Shown: positions 1 through 5,270 of the stretch, piece by piece
Numbering within the stretch: the first letter of the stretch is position 1
Layout of the letters: the number at the start of each line of letters is the position of its first letter
From: CBFGWV01 sp965652545
Lineage (GTDB): Bacteria; Pseudomonadota; Gammaproteobacteria; Competibacterales; Competibacteraceae
Direction of reading: 5' to 3'
Assembly (NCBI GenBank): GCA_965652545.1
Contig: CBFGWV010000099.1
Coordinates: 1 to 15,193 of the forward strand
DNA: 15,193 nucleotides
Notes under the pieces: model-generated
The model's database searches: none
Told to the model about the DNA's origin: nothing
What the model saw: the letters and a program-made list of their open reading frames with translations, nothing else
Position numbers and translations under genes: made by a program

Positions 1-136
1 CGCGCAGGGTGCGTGTGGCCCATTGACGGAACTGCACGGCGCGGCGGGAGTTGACCCGGTAGCCGACTGAGATGATGGCTTCGAGGTTGTACAGCTCTAT
101 CTCCCGGCGCACCTGCCGTCCACCCTCGAGTTGAAC
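1..136 (-). pseudogene. RhuM-family protein, internal fragment (broken at 5' end, runs off window)
   Basis: Read leftward, this frame encodes about 45 residues, including EGGRQVRREIELYNLEAI and then ISVGYRVNSRRAVQFRQWAT. This is the highly conserved core of the RhuM ('virulence protein RhuM') family, a DNA-binding-like protein common in pathogenicity islands, prophages and restriction loci. An in-frame TAA at 137-139 lies directly upstream. The N-terminal part of about 70-80 residues that precedes this motif in intact members is not visible in any frame further right. The rest of the gene would lie left of the window. What is seen is therefore a 5'-truncated or decayed copy, consistent with an eroded mobile region. 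Family assignment is by motif recognition only; the biochemical role of RhuM is poorly known. Confidence 0.8.
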
Positions 137-282
137 TTATGACGCGCTGTTTCATGTGGTTCTCAGTTTCAAATTCAAAACGCATGGCGCTCAAGAACTC
201 GCTCCCGCTCGGATGACGAGTATATGGCGCGATCATCGAGAGGACGGGCCTGACATGGTTGTGGCCTCGACGACCAGCGCCT

Positions 283-310
283 GATGGGTATCGCGTACGC
301 TCAACCCATC
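283..310. repeat. Dispersed-type palindrome GATGGGT...ACCCATC
   Basis: Outer arms GATGGGT (283-289) and ACCCATC (304-310) enclose the perfect 8-bp palindrome GCGTACGC (293-300), with a 3-nt mismatch on each side. On the minus strand it reads GTAGGATGGGTTGAGCG and ends with ACCCATC. I recognise this pattern as a short hairpin repeat scattered through intergenic regions of many gammaproteobacterial genomes. The arms and inner palindrome are seen directly. Membership of the dispersed family is from memory and needs a genome-wide count. Confidence 0.5.
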
Positions 311-370
311 CTACATATCACTCAAACTGCGTATAACACGACATGCCACCTCGATCATCCACCGCAGTGA

Positions 371-484
371 GCCGTCTGGTTCGGGTGGGGCATGATCAGA
401 CCGTCGGCAGCATGGATGCTGCCGTCGAGCGTACAGGGAGGTATTCACAGCGGGTCTGAGCATGACCCACCCGAACCGGACGGC
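371..484. repeat. 114-bp element with 32-bp imperfect inverted repeats
   Basis: Left arm 371-402 and right arm 453-484 are reverse complements with 29 of 32 positions matching. The mismatches are at arm positions 7, 20 and 26, counted from the outer end. The pairing ends abruptly on both sides. The 50-bp centre carries its own hairpin (405-424). There is no T-tract, so it is unlikely to be a simple terminator, although it lies downstream of the leftward gntR gene. No flanking direct repeat is obvious. It could be a MITE-like relic, the paired ends of a collapsed insertion sequence, or a structured RNA. Confidence 0.65.
405..424. repeat. Nested hairpin CGGCAGCAT-GG-ATGCTGCCG
   Basis: Two perfect 9-bp arms (405-413 and 416-424) are separated by GG. 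The hairpin sits in the centre of the larger inverted repeat, so a transcript of the element would form a branched structure. It could be part of a transcription stop downstream of gntR, but no U-run follows it on either strand. Confidence 0.5.
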
Positions 485-578
485 GGAGACCGGCACCACA
501 CAGCAGGGCACTGGCAGCACCCCCGATGCCCGCCTACCACCACGCCTGCGAGGGACAGGCCCCACCGGTCGAAGACGG

Positions 579-1250
579 CTACCGCCCCGCCAGCAACGCC
601 GCCGCCAGCCGCCCGGCCCGCTCCACATGCACGCGGCAGGCGTCGGCCGCCGCATCGGCCTTGCGCTCGCGTATCGCCTCGAAAATTCGGTGCATCTCCC
701 CCGGCCCGCTGACCTCGCGCCCCGGCTGGCTGATGGTCATCGCCCGCAGCCGGCTGATGCGACCGTTGAGCTGTTGGACCATGCCCCAGGCGACCGTCTT
801 ACCGCCGGCAAGGAACATGAGTTCATAGAACCGGGTGGTCGCTGCAAGGACGCCGACGGGGTCGTGAGCGGCGAATGAGGCGTCGATGGCCGTCATGGCG
901 TCGCTGAGAGCGGCGATGTCGGCATCAGTGGCGTGCTCGGCGCAGGCACGGGCGGCGGCGGCTTCGAGCATGGCGCGGATCTCATAGATCTGTGCGGCGG
1001 CATCTTCGTCGATGGTGGCGACGACCGGACCCTGGTTGGGCACCGGGTCGACCAGCCCCTCAGCCTCCAGGTGGCGGATGACCTCGCGCACGACGGAACG
1101 GCTGACACCGAGCTTGTCGCACAGGTCGCGCTCGACAAGGCGGGCGCCGGGTTCGAAGACCCCTTCGAAGATGGCCTTACGCATCCGATCGAGGGCGAGC
1201 TTGCGCAACGTCACCATGGGTCGTTCGACCTTAAGACTCATCCGCTCCAT
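579..1250 (-). CDS. GntR-family (FadR/FCD subfamily) transcriptional regulator
   Basis: From the ATG at 1250 the product has 223 residues, the usual length for FCD regulators. Residues about 13-80 form the winged helix-turn-helix, with KLGVSRSVVREVIRHLEAEG as recognition helix and wing. Residues about 85-218 form the all-helical FCD effector domain. Two histidines normally used for metal binding are present (H187 in GEMHRIF, H208 in CRVHVE). The first metal histidine, expected after F141, is tyrosine (RFYELMF). The effector is therefore probably an organic ligand bound without a full metal site. The start at 1250 is preferred because GAGGGG lies 9 nt upstream. The frame stays open to 1376, but that extension would translate through the operator palindromes; an ATG at 1307 is a weaker alternative. 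The gene is divergent from the catabolic operon and probably controls it. Confidence 0.88.
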   Translation of the reverse strand: MERMSLKVERPMVTLRKLALDRMRKAIFEGVFEPGARLVERDLCDKLGVSRSVVREVIRHLEAEGLVDPVPNQGPVVATIDEDAAAQIYEIRAMLEAAAARACAEHATDADIAALSDAMTAIDASFAAHDPVGVLAATTRFYELMFLAGGKTVAWGMVQQLNGRISRLRAMTISQPGREVSGPGEMHRIFEAIRERKADAAADACRVHVERAGRLAAALLAGR

Positions 1251-1338
1251 CAATTCTGTCCCCTCGATACCCGCCGTCAAACCGTCGTTCGATGCGCAAA
1301 GCGCCATTGTGCCTCGTTCACTTTGCCCTGCGGTCATC

Positions 1339-1364
1339 TTGACAATTGTCTGATGGTATACCAT
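1339..1364 (+). promoter_or_regulatory. Probable GntR operator with overlapping promoter elements
   Basis: Two perfect palindromes lie side by side: GACAATTGTC (1341-1350) and ATGGTATACCAT (1353-1364). The second has the TGGTATACCA-type symmetry typical of operators bound by FCD-subfamily GntR dimers. A consensus -35 hexamer TTGACA (1339-1344) overlaps the first palindrome. The best-spaced -10 candidate for the rightward operon (CATCTT, 1362-1367) is weak and overlaps the second palindrome. A repressor bound here would cover the promoter of the catabolic operon and could also control its own gene. The palindromes are certain; the binding protein is inferred from position. Confidence 0.65.
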
Positions 1365-1404
1365 CTTCTTGCACACTAAACATCAGCTGTCCGAGAAGCC
1401 TGTC

Positions 1405-2007
1405 ATGCCGCTCCAGATCCGCAAGACGATCTCCATCGTCGAAGAGACCCACATCGAGGGCGACAAAGAGGCCAGCCCGCCGCTGCGCCAGTTCGCGGTG
1501 GCCGCCGTCATCGCCAACCCCTGGGCCGGGCGCGGGTTTGTGGAGGATCTAAAGCCGGAGATCCACGCAGCCGCGCCGGTCCTGGGTGAACTGCTCACCG
1601 GCATGATGCTGGCACTCACCGGCTCCGGTGAGGCCATCGAGGGCTACGGCAAGGCCGCGGTGGTGGGGCTGGATGGGGAGATCGAGCACGCCTCGGCGCT
1701 CATCCACACGCTACGCTTCGGCAATCACTACCGCACGGCGGTGGGCGCACGCAGCTACCTTGCCTTTACCAACACACGCGGGCCGGCCAATGCGCCGATC
1801 ACGATTCCGCTGATGGACAAAAACGACGAGGGCCGGCGCTCGCATTACCTCACAGTGCAGTTCCAAATTCCCGATGCGCCGGCGGCTGGCGAAATCGTCG
1901 TCGCCCTGGGCGCCTCCATCGGCGGGCGCCCGCATCACCGTATCGGCGACCGCTACCAGGATCTGAAGGATCTCGGCCATGACCTCGACAACCCTGCCCA
2001 GGTCTGA
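1405..2007 (+). CDS. PF06684 (DUF1185) 'amino acid synthesis' family protein
   Basis: A 200-residue protein from the ATG at 1405, with GAGAAG six bases upstream. It matches the DUF1185/AA_synth family throughout: an N-terminal IRKTISIVEETHIEG segment (about 5-19), IANPWAGR (36-43), the glycine-rich YGKAAVVGLDGEIEHASA (81-98) and a C-terminal DAPAAGEIVVALGAS (157-171). The length is normal. The family name comes from an old association and no enzymatic reaction is established to my knowledge; crystal structures exist, but the function is unknown. It is the first gene of the operon and its 3' end overlaps the hydrolase start by 29 bp, so translation is coupled. In this setting it is plausibly an isomerase or hydrolase for a small acid intermediate, but that is a guess. 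An upstream in-frame ATG at 1369 lacks a good ribosome site and lies at the edge of the operator. Confidence 0.85.
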   Translation: MPLQIRKTISIVEETHIEGDKEASPPLRQFAVAAVIANPWAGRGFVEDLKPEIHAAAPVLGELLTGMMLALTGSGEAIEGYGKAAVVGLDGEIEHASALIHTLRFGNHYRTAVGARSYLAFTNTRGPANAPITIPLMDKNDEGRRSHYLTVQFQIPDAPAAGEIVVALGASIGGRPHHRIGDRYQDLKDLGHDLDNPAQV

Positions 2008-2809
2008 AACGGCCGCCGGTATCGGCTACGTCGACCGCGGTGCGGGCGAGGCCGTGGTGCTGGTCCACGGTGTGGGTATGAATGCCGATGTCTGGGCGCC
2101 GCAGATCGATGCCCTTGCGGCCACACGCCGGGTGATCGCGATGGACATGCCCGGGCACGGCATGAGCGTGCCGCCGCCGGCCGATGCCGGGCTGATGGAC
2201 TTCGTCGCCGCGCTGGACGGGCTGCTGAACACCCTAGGCATTGAGCGGGCGAACCTGGTCGGGCACAGCATGGGCGCACTGGTGGTGCTGGGTTATGCCC
2301 TGCGCCACCCCGGTCGCGTGCTGCGGGTGGCGGCGCTCAATGCAGTGTACTGCCGCGACGGCGCCGCACGGCTGGCGGTGCGCGAGCGCGCCCGGCAGAT
2401 TGCCGACAGTGGCGCCACGGTGGATGTGGAGGCACCGCTGCGGCGCTGGTTCGGGCCGACACCGAACCGCGACGAGCTCAATGCCATGACCAGCGTCCGA
2501 CACTGGCTGGCACAAGTGGACGCGGGCGGCTATGCGGTCGCCTACCGGGTATTCGCCACCAGCGACAGCGCTCACGCGGGTCACCTGCAGACGCTGGACT
2601 GCCCTGCCCTGTTTCTGACTGGCGAGCTGGACCCCAACTCCACACCGGCCATGTCACAACGGATGGCCGCCGAGGCGCCGCATGGCAAAGCCGTCGTCGT
2701 GCCCGGGCAACGCCACATGGTCAGCCTGGTCGCGCCGGACATCGTCAACGCGGCGCTGGCTGACTGGCTGGCCGAGCCGGTCGCCCCCGCCCTGGGAGCA
2801 CAGAGATGA
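1979..2809 (+). CDS. Alpha/beta-fold hydrolase
   Basis: The product has 276 residues. It shows the oxyanion motif HG at H30-G31 (VLVHGVGMNADVW), the nucleophile elbow GHSMG with S97, a probable acid D218 (TGELDPN) and the catalytic base H246 (QRHMV). The Ser-Asp-His triad is therefore intact and a cap region lies at about 125-190. It is probably a cytoplasmic esterase, amidase or C-C hydrolase. Sequence alone does not separate these, although the length and cap resemble RutD-like and 3-oxoadipate enol-lactonase-like enzymes. AAGGA at 1966-1970 gives a good ribosome site eight bases before the ATG, inside the preceding gene. Its stop overlaps the next start as ATGA, so it is tightly co-translated with the flavin reductase. 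The substrate is presumably made or used by the LLM monooxygenase downstream. Confidence 0.88.
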   Translation: MTSTTLPRSETAAGIGYVDRGAGEAVVLVHGVGMNADVWAPQIDALAATRRVIAMDMPGHGMSVPPPADAGLMDFVAALDGLLNTLGIERANLVGHSMGALVVLGYALRHPGRVLRVAALNAVYCRDGAARLAVRERARQIADSGATVDVEAPLRRWFGPTPNRDELNAMTSVRHWLAQVDAGGYAVAYRVFATSDSAHAGHLQTLDCPALFLTGELDPNSTPAMSQRMAAEAPHGKAVVVPGQRHMVSLVAPDIVNAALADWLAEPVAPALGAQR

Positions 2810-3726
2810 GCGTCATCGACCCGCGCGAGCTGCGCAACGCCTTCGGCGCCTTCATGACCGGTGTCACCGTGGTAACCACCTGCGATGGCGACGGCACGCC
2901 GCGCGGGTTTACCGCCAATTCCTTCACTTCCGTGTCGCTGGACCCGCCCATGCTGCTGGTGTGCCTGGCCAAGACGGCGACCAGCCGGCCGGTGTTCGAG
3001 CAGGCCACGGGCTTTGCGGTAAACGTGCTGGCGGAGAGCCAAAAGGATGTTTCCAACGCCTTTGCCGCCCGCACCGGCGACCGCTTCGCCAGCGTCGACT
3101 GGCACCAGGGGCCGGCCGGCCACCCCGTGTTCGACGGTACCGCCGCGTGGTTCGACTGCGATGCGCATCAAGTCGTCGACGGCGGCGACCATATTATCTT
3201 GCTCGGTCACGTAGCCGGTTTCGGCAACTCTGAGCGCAACGGCCTGGGCTATGCCCGCGGCGGGTATTTCTCGATCGGGCTGGAGCAAAAGGCCGTCACC
3301 GCCGCCCGCAGCGAGGCCCAACTGGTGGTCGGCGCCATTGTCGAACATGACGACCGGGTACTCCTCACCGGCGCGCCGGATGCCCTAAGCCTGCCCAGTT
3401 GCGGACACAACGGTCGGCCGGGGTCGGTTTCGGTGCTGAAGAACACCTTGAACACGCTAGGTCTGGACGCCACCCTCGGGCCGCTTTATGCGGTGTACGA
3501 GAATGAAAAAACCGGCGTGCACTCCATTTATTACCGGGCCAGCGGCGGCGCCGGGGAGCCGGCGGCCGGGCGCTATTACCCGGTGGATGCCATTCCCTTC
3601 ACGCAGATCCATGATGCCCCGTTGACCTCGATGCTCAAGCGCTACGTCGATGAGCACCGCGTCCAACGCTTCGGCGTTTACTTCGGCAGTGACGATGCCG
3701 GCGAAGTCCGCTCGTTCGCAGACTGA
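2806..3726 (+). CDS. Flavin reductase (RutF/HpaC-like) fused to a Nudix-like domain
   Basis: The product has 306 residues. Residues 1-165 are a flavin reductase-like FMN-binding domain: RNAFGAFMTGVTVVTT (10-25), GFTANSFTSVSLDPP (34-48) and GGDHIILLGHVAGF (126-139). This domain supplies reduced flavin to a partner monooxygenase. Residues about 170-300 look like a Nudix hydrolase fold (LVVGAIVEHDDRVLLTG; PGRYYPVDAIPF-like end), but the Nudix box is degenerate. The segment around SVSVLKNTLNTLGLD (207-221) lacks the REXXEE glutamates, so it is probably a non-catalytic binding domain. A single reductase domain is about 160-170 residues, so this protein is nearly twice the usual length. It begins by ATGA overlap with the hydrolase, with GGGAG seven bases upstream, and ends 11 bp before the LLM oxygenase, its likely partner. 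Confidence 0.87.
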   Translation: MSVIDPRELRNAFGAFMTGVTVVTTCDGDGTPRGFTANSFTSVSLDPPMLLVCLAKTATSRPVFEQATGFAVNVLAESQKDVSNAFAARTGDRFASVDWHQGPAGHPVFDGTAAWFDCDAHQVVDGGDHIILLGHVAGFGNSERNGLGYARGGYFSIGLEQKAVTAARSEAQLVVGAIVEHDDRVLLTGAPDALSLPSCGHNGRPGSVSVLKNTLNTLGLDATLGPLYAVYENEKTGVHSIYYRASGGAGEPAAGRYYPVDAIPFTQIHDAPLTSMLKRYVDEHRVQRFGVYFGSDDAGEVRSFAD

Positions 3727-3737
3727 AAGGTACGATC

Positions 3738-4775
3738 ATGAAGTTCTCATTGTTCATCCACATGGAACGCCTCACCGCCGACGAGCCGCAGCGCCAGTTG
3801 TATGCGCAGTTCATCGAGCTGTGCCAACTGGCCGACGCGGCGGGGTTTCACGCCATCTGGACCGGCGAGCACCACGGGATGAACTTCACCATCGCGCCCA
3901 ACCCGCTGCTCAACCTGGTGGATCTGGCCCGGCGCACGACCAACGTCCGCCTGGGCACCGGCACGATCGTGGCGCCGTTCTGGCACCCGATCAAACTGGC
4001 CGGCGAGGCGGCCATGGCCGATCTCATCTGCGACGGCCGGCTGGACCTGGGCATCGCCCGTGGGGCCTATGGCTTCGAGTACGAGCGCCTGCTGCCGGGG
4101 CTGGACGCCTGGCAGGCCGGCCAGCGTATGCGCGAGCTGATTCCGGCGGTCAAGCGGCTGTGGGCCGGCGACTATGCGCATGAGGGCGAGTACTGGCAGT
4201 TCCCCAAGACCACCGCCGCCCCGCTGCCGGTGCAGTCGCCGCACCCGCCGATCTGGGTGGCGGCGCGCGACCCGAATTCCTTCGACTTCGCGCTGGCCAA
4301 CGGCTGCAACGTCCAGGTCACCCCCTTGTGGCTGGGGCCGGACGAGGACGCCAGTCTGATGGATCGCTTCCGCACCGCCTGCGCGGCCCACCCGGATATC
4401 CCCCGCCCGCGAATCATGATCCTGCGCCATACCTACGTGGGCGAGGACGAGGCCGACATCGAGCAGGCGGCACGTGAGCTGAGCCGGTTCTATTGCTACT
4501 TCGGCGCCTGGTTCAAGAACGAACGCCCCATATCGCAGGGGTTGATCGAGCCGCTGAGCGAAGCCGAGATGGCGGCGATGACCTTGTACGCGCCGCAGGC
4601 GATGCGCGCCAACAATGTCGTGGGCGACCCGGACACCGTCATCCAGCGCCTGAAGCAGGTCGAGGCCCTGGGCTACGACGAGTTTTCCTTCTGGATCGAC
4701 TCAAGCATGCCGTTCGAGCGCAAGCGCGACTCATTGCAGCGCTTCATCCGTCACGTCATGCCCGCGTTTACCTGA
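3738..4775 (+). CDS. LLM-class (luciferase-like) flavin-dependent monooxygenase
   Basis: The product has 345 residues and a bacterial luciferase-like fold (PF00296). It shows AGFHAIWTGEHHG (35-47), RLGTGTIVAPFWHPIKLAGE (71-90), the phosphate-binding LDLGIARGAYGFEY (102-115), and near the end VVGDPDTVIQRLKQVEALGYDEF (294-316). The full family length is present. These enzymes use FMNH2 from a separate reductase to oxygenate their substrates, including ring-opening N-heterocycle oxygenases such as RutA and the pyridine oxygenase PyrA, as well as desulfonating and Baeyer-Villiger types. The immediate upstream gene is such a reductase. GAAAGG (3725-3730) is the ribosome site. The aldehyde dehydrogenase follows 8 bp downstream, which suggests that the product is, or yields, an aldehyde. 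The substrate cannot be told from sequence. Confidence 0.9.
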   Translation: MKFSLFIHMERLTADEPQRQLYAQFIELCQLADAAGFHAIWTGEHHGMNFTIAPNPLLNLVDLARRTTNVRLGTGTIVAPFWHPIKLAGEAAMADLICDGRLDLGIARGAYGFEYERLLPGLDAWQAGQRMRELIPAVKRLWAGDYAHEGEYWQFPKTTAAPLPVQSPHPPIWVAARDPNSFDFALANGCNVQVTPLWLGPDEDASLMDRFRTACAAHPDIPRPRIMILRHTYVGEDEADIEQAARELSRFYCYFGAWFKNERPISQGLIEPLSEAEMAAMTLYAPQAMRANNVVGDPDTVIQRLKQVEALGYDEFSFWIDSSMPFERKRDSLQRFIRHVMPAFT

Positions 4776-4783
4776 GGTCGATC

Positions 4784-5232
4784 ATGGAACGCTTCCAGCA
4801 CTATATCGATGGCGTGTTCGAGAACGGCTCGGCGACATTCGAGTCGCTGGACCCGGCCACCGGCACGCCCTGGGCGCTGATGCCCGCGGCCAGCGCCGAC
4901 GATGTCGACCGTGCCGTAGCCGCGGCCGACCGCGCCTTGAACGCACCGACCTGGGCCGGGCTTACCGCCACCGCCCGCGGCAAGCTGTTGTACCGGCTGG
5001 CCGATCTCATCGCCCGTGATGCCCAGATGCTGGCCGCCCTGGAAACCCGCGACACCGGCAAGATCATCCGCGAGACCAGCGCCCAGATCGCCTACGTGGC
5101 CGAGTACTACCGCTATTACGCGGGGCTGGCGGACAAGATTGAAGGCGCCGTGCTGCCGGTGGACAAGGCGGACATGGACGTGTGGCTGCGCCGCGAGCCC
5201 ATCGGTGTGGTGGCGGCCATCGTGCCGTGGAA
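4784..5232 (+). pseudogene. NAD(P)-dependent aldehyde dehydrogenase, truncated by transposon
   Basis: The ATG at 4784 is preceded by GAGG (4774-4777). The frame encodes the N-terminal part of an aldehyde dehydrogenase: MERFQHYIDGVFENG, LDPATGTPWALMPAASADDV, LETRDTGKIIRET and EPIGVVAAIVPW. Intact members have about 480-500 residues. Here host coding stops after residue 149, where the transposon's inverted repeat begins. The next host codon starts AA, and in the family this position is the conserved oxyanion-hole Asn of the PWN motif. The hybrid frame continues a few codons into the repeat (GSSQKTENKAR) and stops at 5269. Most of the cofactor-binding domain and the catalytic Glu and Cys are absent, so the product cannot be active. 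The remaining part should lie beyond the right end of the transposon, outside the window. Confidence 0.92.
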
Positions 5233-5270
5233 GGGGTCGTCTCAGAAAACGGAAAATAAAGCACGCTAAG
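5233..5270 (+). repeat. Terminal inverted repeat of Tn21-type transposon (tnpA end)
   Basis: The repeat starts GGGGTCGTCTCAG at 5233 and ends AAAGCACGCTAAG at 5270. It is 38 bp long with the GGGG outer end and CGCTAAG inner end of the Tn21/Tn501 group. It abuts aldehyde dehydrogenase coding sequence directly. The tnpA stop codon (5266-5268 on the minus strand) lies inside the repeat, as is usual in this subgroup. Confidence 0.93.

Larger units (their letters stand above)
137..578. other. Gene-free stretch with palindromes, between RhuM remnant and gntR
   Basis: No convincing coding region is visible here. The open frames are short, overlap on both strands and resemble nothing I recognise. 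A short leftward frame just right of the RhuM stop (roughly 140-205) reads SAMRFEFETENHMKQRVISS, which I cannot assign. The stretch does contain two structured elements listed separately: a dispersed-type palindrome at 283-310 and a long inverted repeat at 371-484. The mixture suggests a scar of earlier mobile DNA next to the catabolic locus. Confidence 0.6.

Noticed and set aside
311..878. Several overlapping 60-138-codon open frames on both strands
   Set aside because: They are proline/arginine-rich, overlap one another and the 3' end of gntR, and lack ribosome sites or recognisable motifs.
1251..1376. Extended N-terminus of the GntR regulator (ATG at 1376)
   Set aside because: It would translate through the operator palindromes and has no family counterpart. 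The ATG at 1250 has a better ribosome site and gives the usual length.
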